DNA of 64,000 nt from Amaurobius ferox. Lineage: Eukaryota > Arthropoda > Arachnida > Araneae > Amaurobiidae. The position numbers and the translations under genes are program-made. Below, one piece after another: positions 1 to 10,740 of the stretch. The stretch is from contig OX578133.1 of NCBI GenBank assembly GCA_951213105.1, forward strand, positions 145,342,051 to 145,406,050, read 5' to 3'. The notes beneath the pieces were generated by a model. That model saw only the letters and a list, made by a program, of their open reading frames with translations. It did no database searches and was not told where the DNA came from. Each line of letters opens with the position of its first letter. Within the stretch, counting starts at the first letter, position 1.

Positions 1-752
1 CAATTTTATAATTGAGTTCCGGGTCTCGTTCTGATTTTGTCTTTTATTGATTTGGTTGTTGAATTAGAGGAATATAAGAGAGGTTTTTTTTTTAGGGGGG
101 GGGGGGGAGGTAAAGGAATGTGCGGCAATGAAATGATTACGTTATTTATGTTCTCATGGAAAGGAAGGCTGGGATTTCGTTAATATATCCCATCGAAAAG
201 GTCCAGATATGGAATAAAAATATATAAATCGTCAGAATCGGAATGAGACCATAAATGGAATTTTCTTGTGTATACTGGAAAGGACACGGGATTATCAAGC
301 TCTGATGGTGGGTATGGAGAACGCGTTGTGAAAACACTTCTCAGTGAACTTTCAGGAAAAGGATATACTTTGTATTTGGATAAATTTTTTACCTCTCCTG
401 TACTTGCAAAGTATTTGTTGTCTAAGAATACGCATATATGTAGTACAGTTTTAAAAAATCGGAAGGACATGCCAAAGAATTATCCATCTGTACCTAAAAC
501 ATATATACACTAAAATTTTTAATATTTTGATAAAAGAAAATTTGAATAAAAAATATACATCAAATAGAAAATAAGTATTTCCTTTCTTCCTGAAAAAAGT
601 AGAATGCTGTGTTGAACGGGTGATTTTTAGTGAATTTTTTTCGAGAGTAAGGCTTAGCGCAAAAAAGTAGCCGTCTTTTACGCACATTTCGGAAACGAAT
701 CGCTTCGTCCTTTGGGCCACGGTAGTTTTGGAATGCCGCCGTCCCGAAAGGG
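1..752 (+). mobile_element. piggyBac-like element copy 1, internally deleted, 5' end cut by window
   Basis: The sequence aligns with the complete copy at 52327-54090: base 1 corresponds to about 52640 there, so the first ~310 bp lie outside the window. The right end is the terminal motif CCCGAAAGGG (743-752) followed by TTAA at 753-756, the target used by piggyBac elements. Near position 150 the sequence jumps from the 5' leader to the middle of the transposase, removing about 750 bp that the other copy retains. The leader contains a poly-T/poly-G run at 86-107. The element is non-autonomous. Identification is firm because both copies share leader, coding remnant and 3' end. Confidence 0.9.
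151..513 (+). pseudogene. piggyBac transposase fragment (copy 1)
   Basis: This is a remnant of the catalytic domain of a piggyBac-type DDE transposase (DDE_Tnp_1_7 type), which cuts and pastes DNA at TTAA sites. The readable part (ATG at 268) contains LYLDKFFTSP, which matches the segment around the second catalytic Asp of the family. The segment around the first Asp was lost in the deletion. In-frame stops occur near 181 (TAA) and 245 (TGA). The frame ends at 513 at the same place as in the other copy, so the third catalytic Asp and the C-terminal cysteine-rich domain are missing. It cannot encode a working enzyme. Confidence 0.8.
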
Positions 753-756
753 TTAA

Positions 757-2677
757 AGTTCCCCATTTTTACACGCTGTACAAATAGCTATTTCATCATT
801 TTTGCATCTGACTTAAATTTAAAAGGGTTCTCGAATATGGATGTACGAATGGAATTAAAATCACTCACTAAACTAAAAATAGTGTGTGAAACTTGTCCCT
901 GCTATTCCCGGCTTGTGAATTTATTTATTGGTTAAATATTCATTATAGCATATTTTTAATAATGAAAAATTAAAAGAATTTATCTATATGAAAGAGTTTT
1001 GGGAATACACTGCGGCTTGGGACTGGCATGAGCGAACTAAATCTGGATGCTCAGTGCGAATAAAGGACATCAACCTTGGGGATGGGCGAATGCTTTTTCG
1101 AACTGAATTGCCAATATTACAGTGTTGCGTATTATTGTTCTACTTTAACCTACATATGTACAGTCCATAAAAGACATAAAAATTATGAATGTGTGTAGCA
1201 TTGGCTAAAATAGCACTTTTGAAGGCTACTATTCTGGACATACTTTGTATTAATTTTAAAACTAGATTGCAAGAATTTTACAATTTTTAAAGTCTGGATG
1301 CACGACAGATTTTCGCTCAGAGAAATTTCAGATTTCTTTCTATAAATTATACCCTGTTTTACGTTATTAGTCTCTTTCATCGACAATGTATAAAACAATG
1401 ATGTATATGGATTCCTAAAATGTTTGCTAAGTTGTGTTTTCAGAAGTGCTAACTGTTATTGTAAATTCAAAGTTAAATCGGTTCCATTTTCAACTTACAT
1501 GCGATCAGGGGCAGTTCACACACCTTCCCTCCCCCTTTGATAGGAAAATTCGAGTATTGCAATAAAAAGGTATGTTTCTAGCGATACAAAATGCCATTTT
1601 TTAAATTCAAAACATCGAAATATAAAAAAAAATCAAAATTTTTCAAGAGGATAAAGAATTTGCTTGTTATGATATAAACATACTGGGAAAATTTTAAAAT
1701 AAGAGTTCATAACGTCTGATAATATAACATGGAAAAAGACCGAAATATCGCAATTGCGATGATTGAAAAATTAGAGTAAAATGATCCAAAAATAGAAATA
1801 AAATATTAATTTATTAAAAATTGTTGAAAATCATTGAAAAAACCCTCTAAGTTAAAGAAAAATAAGTGGATGGGTTTCTCAAAAATAAAAGAGGAATAAA
1901 TAATAGTAAATGCTTTATCAGCTTCGAAAAGTAAAAAAATAAAAAGATTAAGATGAAAAAACTTAAATGAATTTAAAATTGTCTCCAACTGTATTTAAAT
2001 ATGTCATGATGAATGAACATTTATGATGTATTGGAAAACAAATATAATAATAAAACACCTGAAAAGGCCTATAATGAAAATCGTTGGCAAGATTTAAAAC
2101 AAGATTTAAAAAAATTAGTAAATATAAATGTTTAAAGGATTCAAAAAATGGATAAATGAAAAATTTAAATTTGAAAAACCTTTAAGAAATGGGATAGATA
2201 GTAATAGTGACACTGCCTTACAGAAAAGAATGAAGTTTTAGAAAAAAACCACTTAAAATAAGTTTTGAAAATTTATTAAATGTTAAAAATGAGAAGATAG
2301 CAACAATAAATGCATGCTAACAACATTACTCAAGACATGGGGAGAAGTATTGGTTGTTTGACACTTATGTCTACTGTATAATAAATCTATAAATAAATAA
2401 GTAAGTAACAAGAGCAAATTTCTAAATTATTATAAAACACTTAAACACAATTTTGCATAACATTAAGCAACTTGAAAAACCATCGCACATTTTGCAGTTG
2501 TCAACAACTGGCCATTAAACTTCATGAACCTACTAACTATGTAGCTACTAACTAAAAATGAGGATTTTAAGCTTTAATGGAAACTATGTAAACATTTACC
2601 ACAGATGAACAAATTTACCCACTTTAGAACACACACAAAAAAATGCAATCTAAATAAAGGTTTAACCTCTTTCTTAC
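757..2677. other. Unassigned AT-rich sequence
   Basis: No supported gene. A stretch at 1500-1545 (GGGGCAGTTC followed by a pyrimidine-rich run) resembles the outer end of some hAT elements, but no partner end was found. The A-rich 1620-2400 part has no readable protein longer than about 60 residues. It probably forms part of the host intron downstream of the 2678-2929 exon. Confidence 0.4.
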
Positions 2678-2929
2678 CTTTTTAATATGTGCAGTTGAAA
2701 ATAATTCTTTTGCAGCATTCCGGTTAAAACTTTTGACAGGTCCCTTCTTATTAAAAGAAAAAGAAGGAAGGTGAGAGTGTTTTGAGCTAGTGGATATATC
2801 ACGGTCCAAATTATTTTTCCCCTGAGTCTTTGATATTTTATCACTTTTATCTATTTTGGGGGAAAGAGTACTACTGCTCAGGTTGTCTTTTTCATCAGTC
2901 GTCATTTGATTACTTTCACTTGCTTTAGC
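2678..2929 (-). CDS. Host gene exon (DIDO1/PHF3-like), Ser/Lys-rich linker
   Basis: This 252-bp (84-codon) internal exon begins in phase 0 after an acceptor (TTATTATTTTAG on the minus strand, AG at 2930-2931) and ends in phase 0 before a GTAAGA donor (GT at 2676-2677). The product is polar and low-complexity: Ser, Lys, Asp and Thr-rich, ending in a basic stretch around FNRNAAKELFSTAHIKK. It joins in frame with the exon at 20996-21063. In DIDO1/PHF3 proteins such a linker separates the PHD finger from the TFIIS-M-like and SPOC domains, which would be expected in exons beyond the left edge. Assignment to the same gene rests on matched phase, strand and composition rather than on a conserved domain. 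Confidence 0.75.
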
Positions 2930-3279
2930 CTAAAATAATAATCAAATGAAAGAAGATGGCAAAATTAAAATTACATTATTAGAAATTGATAAGATTAAGA
3001 ATTAGTAATAGATAAGAATATGACAATTGGAAAGTTCAATGTCTTACACAAGTTAGTTAAACCTGGTAAATGTTCAACTATGTTTTCATTGTGTTACACA
3101 CACACAGCAAAACATAATGTGTGAAGTAAGCATATGAGTAAAGCATAATGTGAAACTTGTGAACAAGCATCTGTATTCGATATACTTACATAAACAGTTA
3201 ATCCGTTAAGAATACAGAATTTGTTTTGCATCAATAATAATAAAAAATATTGTGTGCTTATGTCATCTGCAGTGTCAGC

Positions 3280-3589
3280 TAAGCTACAGTCATGAAATTT
3301 TATACATAAGGGGACCTCAGCCGGAGAGAGAAAACACTTTGTCAAGATTTTTTTTTTAAATTCAAATTTGATTTTTAATTATTTAATGTTGAAAAGCAAT
3401 TTTGAGCAATTTTCACAAAAATTGATTCTTTAGTAATTGAAAAAATCATAGGAGTTTCCATCTTGACACTATTGGAAAGATCGAAGAATGATCTTTTAGA
3501 ACTTTAAACGGAATCCATTAAACAATTCCTTCATATTTAAAAAACTAATTTCCTAAAATATGCATAATTTATGAAATATCATATTTATA
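3280..3589. repeat. Dispersed repeat family (copies also at 5579-5720 and 22640-22930)
   Basis: The three copies share a block reading roughly ACAGTnACGAAATTT, then a short spacer, GGTACTTCAGGACC-like sequence, and a T-run followed by AATTnGAATTAGTTTTT. The copy here is the most divergent and lies directly upstream of Helitron copy 1. Two copies carry a TGTCTGTCTGT-type start also seen in the Helitron here, so this may be a related Helitron 5' region. That link is inference. Confidence 0.5.
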
Positions 3590-3708
3590 TCTTAAATAAT
3601 AAAAGGCAATGTATGTCTGTCTGTGTGTCTGTCTTATACACTATAGGCTCAACAACCGCGCGTCACAGAGCTACGAAATGTGGCAATCAGAGACGGCGGG
3701 GGGGGGGG

Positions 3709-4992
3709 GACACGTGAAGATCGATTTTTAAAATATGAATTTTTTTGTTGTTGTTATATGTTTTATGCGATTTCGATCATTTTTTTCCCCTTTTTTTCCA
3801 GACATCGTAGAAAAAAAACAAATCACACGACCGGAATGAGCAGACAATTGCGAGTAAAAATATATCAATTTCAAATCTCAGGGACAAATTCTAATATTTT
3901 TTAAAGATTTTAAAACAAAAGTCACTTTTGGCTCAAAAAAATGAACTTTCATTTTTAAATCCTCGCATCGGGAAAAGTATTGAAAATTTCGACTAATAAT
4001 TTACACTTTTAGAAAGCTCAAACACCAGGCATTCTTACAAGCCCAATTTGATCAAGAAATAATAAAAAGTAGTTGCAGAAACCGAATTTTAAAAATTTCC
4101 GAATTTCAAATTTTCAGCAAAAGAAGTTTTTATCCAACATGCCCGCGCAGATGCACTGAACAGCCCACGAAGTTTGATTTCTTGCATGGGCAGATGTAGT
4201 TGTCATGCAAACGGTTTTTGGCCTAGCAGATGTTTGGTGGTATATTTGAGGATATTCGCATGGGGCAAATGTCATCAGTGATTGCTTTTTATACAGGTTT
4301 TGGCCTAGGGCCGAATGAGTGTTTACTTTTTGTGCGGTTTTTGGTCTAGGGACACGTGAAGATCGATTTTTAAAATATGAATTTTTTTGTTGTTGTTATA
4401 TGTTTTATGCGATTTCGATCATTTTTTTCCCCTTTTTTTCCAGACATCGTAGAAAAAAAAACAAATCACACGACCGGAATGAGCAGACAATTGCAAGTAA
4501 AAATATATCAATTTCAAATCTCAGGGACAAATTCTAATATTTTTTAAAGATTTTAAAACAAAAGTCACTTTTGGCTCAAAAAAATGAACTTTCATTTTTA
4601 AATCCTCGCATCGGGAAAAGTATTGAAAATTTCGACTAATAATTTACACTTTTAGAAAGCTCAAACACCAGGCATTCTTACAAGCCCAATTTGATCAAGA
4701 AATAATAAAAAGTAGTTGCAGAAACCGAATTTTAAAAATTTCCGAATTTCAAATTTTCAGCAAAAGAAGTTTTTATCCAACATGCCCGCGCAGATGCACT
4801 GAACAGCCCACGAAGTTTGATTTCTTGCATGGGCAGATGTAGTTGTCATGCAAACGGTTTTTGGCCTAGCAGATGTTTGGTGGTATATTTGAGGATATTC
4901 GCATGGGGCAAATGTCATCAGTGATTGCTTTTTATACAGGTTTTGGCCTAGGGCCGAATGAGTGTTTACTTTTTGTGCGGTTTTTGGTCTAG
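3709..4992 (+). repeat. Two-unit 642-bp tandem duplication inside Helitron copy 1
   Basis: GACACGTGAAGATCG begins at 3709 and again at 4351, and the sequence that follows is nearly identical through both units. Each ends at a GGTCTAGGG-type junction. The Helitron copy at 54173 has only one unit. Small differences, such as a GCGAGT/GCAAGT change, show the duplication is recent. The unit contains several copies of a TTTTTGGCCTAGnGACAATTAAAAACCG-like short motif, a likely substrate for unequal exchange. Confidence 0.85.
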
Positions 4993-5247
4993 GGACAATT
5001 AAAAACCGTATTAGTGTTTGCTTTTTATAAGGTTTTGGGCTCATTATGCTGGATTGAATTGTGGCAATGTATTGTTTACATCGGGTGGTAGTTGGAACCA
5101 CAATGAAAAAACTGAAGAAACACACTGAAGAAATAAAAAAATAAATAAAAACAAAGTTATGGAGATTGTGGCGGTGCCTTAAAATTTCATTATTAGTTTT
5201 AACGTCATTAAACTAAACCAAACTTTGTGAACTCCACGGGGTTGAGG

Positions 5248-5492
5248 GTGCGGTAGCCCAGTGGTTAGAGCAGGAATTGCACTCAGTAGGCCCGGGTTCA
5301 ATTCCCGCCACTGCCAAAACTGCCACTGTGTTCATGCAGAGAACGTTCACGTTAAACATGAGGGTCCGTAAGTCCTTCCGAGAGGTTGGTGGTAGGGGAA
5401 GGAGGGTATGGTCCCTGTGGATGCCTCCCCCACTGGGTTCTGGTCTAAATTGGGTGGCACTTCCTGGCTGTCCAAATAGTTACCATACCAAC
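5248..5492 (+). mobile_element. tRNA-derived SINE, copy 1
   Basis: The head has an RNA polymerase III A box (GGTAGCCCAGTGGTTAG) and B box (GGGTTCAATTCCC) at tRNA-like spacing, followed by an unrelated body of about 170 bp. It is flanked by an 18-bp target duplication, AACTCCACGGGGTTGAGG (5230-5247) and AACTCCACAGGATTAAGG (5493-5510), with three mismatches. The uninterrupted Helitron copy at about 55630 shows the pre-insertion sequence, confirming the borders. SINEs are transcribed by Pol III and reverse-transcribed by a partner LINE. The 3' tail is shorter than in the copies at 30334 and 34849, lacking the GGTCTGGGTCTC end. Confidence 0.92.
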
Positions 5493-5578
5493 AACTCCAC
5501 AGGATTAAGGCATCAGCGAGTTTGCCATGGTCAGAATTTTCAAGGGTAGCGAACAGGCTGGTCGCCAAAGGCAGCTAG

Positions 5579-6540
5579 TCTATAATAATAAAGGAAGATG
5601 TCTGTCTGTTATATGTAGTGAAAAATCTAAATGTTGTGCAGTCACAAAATTTGGTACACAGGTACTTCAAGACCCGGGACAATATGCCTCGGTGAGATTT
5701 TTTTTTAATTCGAATTAGTTTTGTAGGTAAGAAAAATTTGAGCAACATATATAAGCACGAATAAGACAAAATGCAGCATACAACTGTTTCAATGCTAATT
5801 GGAAGTCTCTGGTGAGATGAGACTTTAATTCAAGTCCAGTGATAGAAAGTTGAGAATTCATTTTTGGAGCACATTTTGGAGCAGGCAAAACACATTTTTG
5901 AAGCAACAGAATACGTATTTGGAACGGGTAAAATAGATCTTTTGAGCAACAGAATGTATCAATAAAATACACTTTGTGCAAAGTATAAAGAAAACTAGAG
6001 CAACATAAGTGAGTACAAATAACACAATAATGCAGCATACAGCTGTTTCAAAGATATGATGGATCCCCTTCGTCAGTGCAGGAGAACCAACAAACCTGAA
6101 GTCCAAATGGGGAATGGGCATGGAAAGAAGAAGCAGAGGGATTATATACCCAAGACCTGCATTAAGAGAGAGCCAATCAGAAAGCAGCATGAAGAACAGT
6201 CCAGCCAATCCTAAACAAGAAGTAACAACAAAGATTGGTGTGCACCAAAACATGACAGGAATATCCCGACAAGACAAATCAAGTCTAAATAAAAATAAAT
6301 GAGACCAAACAAGATGAAAAATAGATAGAAATGACACACAAGAGCCCCAAAAGAATATAAAGAAAGAAAAATTTTCACAGGATACTACATCAGATTGCAG
6401 ACAAAAATGAAGTACTAGACAAGACATTAACTAAATTACTAGAATTTTTCTAGATGTGGAAGGCTTCAAAGAAATCAAGATCGTAGATCGATATGCATTT
6501 TTGTATGATCCTTGCTGAAGAAAACTCAAAACGGTTAACA
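5579..6540. repeat. Repeat fragment and possible Penelope terminal region
   Basis: 5579-5720 belongs to the dispersed family also at 3280 and 22640 and starts with TC directly after the Helitron CTAG, so two elements abut. 5750-6060 contains a direct repeat about 268 bp apart, with the shared block TGCAGCATACARCTGTTTCAA near 5772 and 6030. On the minus strand, TGACGAAGGGGATCC (about 6070) and a TATA-like GGGTATATAATCCC (6138-6151) resemble the promoter-bearing terminal repeats of Penelope-like elements. These lie downstream of the reverse transcriptase relic, so a Penelope terminal repeat is plausible but not proven. Confidence 0.45.
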
Positions 6541-6567
6541 ATTAAATATTTAATAAATTCGAATTTT

Positions 6568-7605
6568 TTTTAGATAGTTTTTATGTTTCTTAATACCAAA
6601 TTATAAAGCATGTTTAGTTTGAGAAATATAAGAAAATCCACACTGGCAAGAATACTGTAAATGCCCCAACTATTATTAATTTCTAAAAGATCTTTCAGAT
6701 TAGAAAATCTGAATTTATTAGAAGGTTTAAATGTGATATTGAATATGAAATTTTTAAGGATTTTAGTAATCTGTTGACTGATTTTTGGATAAAATGGTAA
6801 AATGATAATGTTATTGAAATCTTTTTTAGAAGTTAGTTTGTATGAAGGTTTGGAAATTTTTTGAATTACATGATAAACAATGTTGGGAGAGAAACCACGA
6901 TTGACAGCAACAGCTTTTAAAAAATTGACCTCGTAATTTAGAAAATCCATAGAACAAACAATCAAAGCGTGAGGACAAAAGTATTGAAAGCTGCAATTTT
7001 CTGGTTAGGCAGATGATAGGAATTTTTATGTGGAGGTTGAGAGATCAAAAAATGTTTATGAAAGAGAATAGTAAGAAATTCCTTATCATTTCGGATGACC
7101 AAGACATCCAAAAATGCAAAACGATTGTTCTTTTCTATTTCCCAGGTAAGCTGAATGCAAGGATCAATGGAATTCAAAGTATCCAAAATATCATAGCTAT
7201 CATTAAAAGTGTGATCCAGAAGAGTAAAACTGTCATCCACATAAAGAGTATAAAAAACAAACTGGATAATTTCAAAAGGCTTAACTTCAAAATAATGCAC
7301 AGAGATGTCACTGAGAATATGACTGAGTGGATTACCCATAGACAAGCTTTTAGACATACTGTAGAATTCTTATGAAAGGCAAAATAATTCTGCAATAAAA
7401 AGTGTTAATAAGAGAAACAAGTTCATCAATTTCAAGTTCAAAAAAATGAAATTCATACAAATGTTTCCTGAGACAGGACAATGAACCCTTAATACGGACA
7501 TTAGTAAACAATGACTTGACATCAATGGAGACCATAGACAAACCACAAAAGTTTAAATTACAAATTTTCTTAACAAATTGGGCAGAATTTTGACAGGCAA
7601 ATAAT
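6568..7605 (-). pseudogene. Penelope-like element reverse transcriptase relic
   Basis: Minus-strand frames encode consecutive parts of a Penelope-type reverse transcriptase. A SIDVKSLFTNV segment (about 7530) is the region around the first catalytic Asp. GNPLSHILSDI (about 7330) and LYVDDSF (about 7240) form the active-site palm. FAFLDVLV follows (about 7100), then a C-terminal tail that runs to a stop at 6570. Frames change near 7375 and 6965, so the gene is broken. The N-terminal region is missing beyond 7605 and no GIY-YIG endonuclease domain was recognised. PLEs are retroelements distinct from LINEs and LTR elements. The YVDD and FTNV motifs with this order make the class call good. Confidence 0.8.
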
Positions 7606-8100
7606 AAAATATAAAAATAATAAATATAAAGATAATTTCAATTTTCTGAAAAAATAATTTATTTTACTTAATTTTTGGAAAATTATGGAATTTGTGGCAT
7701 TTTTAAATTTAAATTTCTCTGACTTCCATTATAAAAACTTCCACGACTTCTCCAGATCGCCAGACATCCTGTGTTTATGATTATATGAAAAATATCAAGT
7801 TGATAACAGCATTTGCTTTTTAGCTAAAATTGCAGCAAATGTTTCAGCAAAATGCTAAAAAAAACTAACACAGTTTAAACCCTGCTATGGAAGCATTTCA
7901 TTAATTTTATTTTCATTAATAGATTTTACTTACATTTTATGCAGTTCATATAATAAGTCTAATCTAATTAAACCAAAACTTAACCATATCAAATTTGTAA
8001 TATTTGCGAGATTCATTTTAATTTTGAAAATCTGCACAAAATGGCACCACAGGTAGACTAATTAAATTTGCCTCCAGGAATATTTCTCATAGCCATATTA
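7606..8100. other. Unassigned intronic sequence
   Basis: AT-rich sequence with no gene, clear repeat or terminal structure that I can identify. Confidence 0.4.
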
Positions 8101-8119
8101 AATTTCAGATAGGTGATTA

Positions 8120-8430
8120 ACCTTAATCATTATTTAGAAGATAGAGATGGCTGGAAAAGATACTAATAGGCTCTTGGCTATTCAAGAGAATATAAAATGA
8201 ATTGTGCAATCACACTGTCTATGTGAAAATAATTAACCAGGATACTAAGATAGTTTAGTCAATCTAATATGCAATATTTGATGGAGATGGATGGAAAAAG
8301 TTACTAATGGACTCTCAGTACTTCACGAAAGCATAAACTGAATTGCAATAGTACTAAAACTGTATGGAAAACACGTCAAATCAGCAAAAACTTTAAAAAT
8401 CATCTCCATCCATGAGGTACATAAAAATTA
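8120..8430 (+). repeat. Two divergent units of the ~165-bp tandem repeat family
   Basis: Motifs GAGATGGnTGGAAAA, a TACT..GGnCTCT..GnnTTC block, TGAATTGnnCAATCACACT and TATGTGAAAATAATTAA recur here with a period of about 140 bp (GAGATGG at about 8143 and 8284). They are the same motifs, in the same order, that make up the arrays at 14530 and 25260. This is the most diverged of the three sites. Confidence 0.6.
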
Positions 8431-8439
8431 CATAACCAG

Positions 8440-9092
8440 AGTGCTTTTGGACATTATTATGCCTTTCATCAGTGGCAAAGTAAAAATAAGTGGTGAACAT
8501 AAGCTTTAATATACAGGCCACAACCGCGAGACAAGATTTTCATACTAATCATTTTAAATTCAATACATTTAAAATAATAATTTAATTACAAAATACATAA
8601 ATGACAAAAGATCATAAATTACAGGGTAACTAATAGATATATCATCAGAAGCAAAAGAAAAAAGGTAATAAATATCCAGAAAATCATACAATGGTTTAAC
8701 ACGCATTGAGTCGAGAACAAGATACTAAGCATAACGGAGGGTCTAAACAGGATCAGAATTGTAAATAGAATCACGGAAAATATAAATGAAAAGGGATTCA
8801 TAAAGTAAAATATTATGGGGGTTATTGCAGCTAATTAAGAGTAAAGTCTTATCGAACATAGGATAGAAATTATCATTAATAACGAAATGAGCAAGAGCCG
8901 TGGACAGTATATACATGCAATAACACATAATAACATGACAATGTAAGAGACAAAACCAGATGATATCAGATATGGTAAAAGGATGATACAACGTGAGAGG
9001 TAAAATGATAAATATGATAAAAAAAATCTTATATCCAACAAAAATGAAAAAAAAACTAGGCTAAGGATTTTCTCCTATCAAGTCCATTAAAA
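8440..9092. other. Unassigned sequence upstream of mariner
   Basis: No gene or repeat structure recognised. Several short minus-strand frames exist but are hydrophobic, AT-driven and unrelated to any family I recognise. Confidence 0.4.
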
Positions 9093-9094
9093 TA

Positions 9095-10436
9095 CGGGGG
9101 CTATTTTTTTTTCAAGGTCTGATCGTTCGCGAAATGAAAACCGCAGTGAAAATTCCATGACGCTGCGTGCAGATGTGTTGCGCAGTATCTGTAGTATGCT
9201 CGTCGATCAAGTCAGGTCGGAGCTGTCAGTTCTGAGCGCACAGTGAGCATGTAAACATGCCACAAACAATACAGTCTCCCGCCAAGTGTGAAGTGAGTGC
9301 TGTCATTCGATTTCTGCATGCTGAGGGGTGCAATGCAGCCAAAATTCATCAACGAATGAGTAATGTGTACGGTGCAACTTTCATGAGTGACAGCAAAGTG
9401 CAGGAATGGTGCAGGAAGTTTGAAGCAGGACGTACAGAAGTTCATGATGCAGGCGGCCAGGGAAGGAAGCCAGTGTCAACCGATGATCTTGTTCAGCGAG
9501 TGGATCAAGCGATTTGAGAAAATCGTCTGTTCACAATTTCGGTGTTGATTGAATTGTTTCCCGAAATTTCACAGTGAGCTCTCTATACCATCGTGAGTGA
9601 GAGACTCTAGTACCGCAAACTCTGTGCGAGATAGATTCCCAAGATGCTGCCTGATCTTCACAAAACACAGCGAATGGGTGCCACCTTAATGTTTCTTCAG
9701 TGCTACCATGATGAAGGAGAAGATTTTTTGAACAAAATCGTCACAGGGGACGAGACATGGGTCCGTTTCGATACTGAAGAAACAAAAAAGCAATCCAAAC
9801 AGTGGATGCATTCTCATTCCCCGACCCGTAAACCAATGAAGTTCAAGCGAACCTTCTCCAACAGAAAGTGTATGGCTACAGTGTTCTGGGACCGAAAAGG
9901 TGTTCTCCTGGTGGAATTCATGGAACATGACACGACCATAACTGCAGCCTCGTACAGCGTGACTCTTGAACGTCTACGAAGGGCAATTCAGAACAAGCGA
10001 AAAGGAATGTTGTCATCAGGCATTGTCCATCTTCATGACAATGCACAGCCGCACACTGCAGCTGCAACAAAGAATGTCCTGCAGCGTTTTCACTGGACAG
10101 TGTTTGATCACCCACCATACAGCCCGGACTTGGCTTCCTCCGATTTTCATCTCTTTCTTCACATGAAACGCTGGCTAGGAGGACAGAACTTTGGCTCAGA
10201 CAAAGAGCTACAGACTAGCATAGAGAATTGGCTGAAAGCACAGGCGGCTGCCTTCTATGACGAGGGCATTGTAAAGTTGGTACCACGCTACAACAAATGT
10301 CTCAATAGGAGTGGCGACTATGTAGAGAAGTAGCTGGAAGGTGTATCTAAATTTTCCAAATAAAACAGTTTTGATTTTTACTGTGGTTTTTACTTCGTGA
10401 CCGATCGGATCTTGAAAAAAAAAAAAATAGCCCTCA
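9095..10436 (+). mobile_element. mariner transposon (DD34D), complete ends
   Basis: The 1,342-bp element is flanked by TA (9093-9094 and 10437-10438), the dinucleotide that Tc1/mariner elements duplicate. Its inverted ends both contain GGGCTATTTTTTTTT followed by CAAGRTCYGATCG. The length is typical for mariner (about 1.3 kb). It carries one transposase gene, now broken by stops. Confidence 0.95.
9257..10333 (+). pseudogene. mariner transposase, four in-frame stops
   Basis: The N-terminal helix-turn-helix region (VIRFLHAEGCNAAKIHQRM, then EWCRKFEAGR) and the catalytic domain (VTGDETWV, LHDNAQPHTA, YSPDLASSDFHLF) are clear. The last two Asp residues are separated by 34 residues, the mariner DD34D signature. 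Normal length is about 350 residues, and the reading frame is unchanged from 9257 to 10333. It contains four nonsense codons: TGA at 9515, TGA at 9575, TAG at 9608 and TAG at 9632. From family alignment, at least two are consistent with CGA-to-TGA or TGG-to-TAG changes. All three catalytic Asp residues survive. The enzyme would act on the TA-flanked ends described above. Confidence 0.93.
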
Positions 10437-10500
10437 TATCATAAATAATGAAGTATTTAAAACTATGATGACTAAAACTAGTGTACTCGGTTAAAAAGTG

Positions 10501-10740
10501 TTTTACACTCACTTATGTTTGACACTAGTTACAAGAAGGTTCATTCTCACCTACAAGCAAATACCTGTGGGTAAAATGTGTGTGATCAATTCACAAGCGA
10601 GTTGAGTTATAAAAACGTTTTTACACTCTCTGATGTTTGACACCAGTTACAAGAAGGTTCATGCTCACCTACTAGCCCTGTAGCCTGTGGGTAAAACATA
10701 TGTCAGCAATTTGCAAGTGAGTTAAGATATAAAAACATTT
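10501..10740 (+). repeat. Two-unit tandem repeat, ~118 bp
   Basis: GTTTGACACYAGTTACAAGAAGGTTCATKCTCACC occurs near 10518 and 10636, and each unit ends in GAGTTRAGWTATAAAAACRTTT. It is non-coding and lies just downstream of the mariner element. Confidence 0.8.

Larger units (their letters stand above)
3590..5578 (+). mobile_element. Non-autonomous Helitron, copy 1 (contains a SINE)
   Basis: The element starts with TC at 3590 (TCTTAAATAATAAAAGGC) and ends with CTAG at 5575-5578, preceded by a weak hairpin (GCCAAAGGC) and followed by T. These are the 5'-TC and 3'-CTRR hallmarks of Helitrons, which move by rolling-circle replication and make no target duplication. It lies between A (3589) and T (5579). 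The copy at 54173-55711 has the same ends and interior, and its borders are proven by an empty site. This copy additionally contains a 642-bp tandem duplication and a SINE. It has no Rep/helicase coding, so it depends on proteins from elsewhere. Confidence 0.8.

Noticed and set aside
3680..4537. Repeated 72-74 residue frames (FFCCCYMFYAISIIFFPFF type)
   Set aside because: Identical because they sit in the 642-bp Helitron duplication; not conserved as protein in the copy at 54297.
5248..5330. Functional tRNA gene
   Set aside because: A and B boxes are present, but the acceptor and anticodon stems do not close and the segment is flanked by a target duplication as a SINE head.
5277..5549. 90-residue frame, and related frames at 30388-30609 and 34782-35192
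   Set aside because: These lie inside the tRNA-derived SINE copies; similar peptides arise because the SINE sequence is repeated, not because a protein is conserved.
5858..6427. 189-residue hydrophobic minus-strand frame
   Set aside because: It falls in the terminal region next to the Penelope relic, is AT-driven, has no recognisable domain and spans direct repeats.
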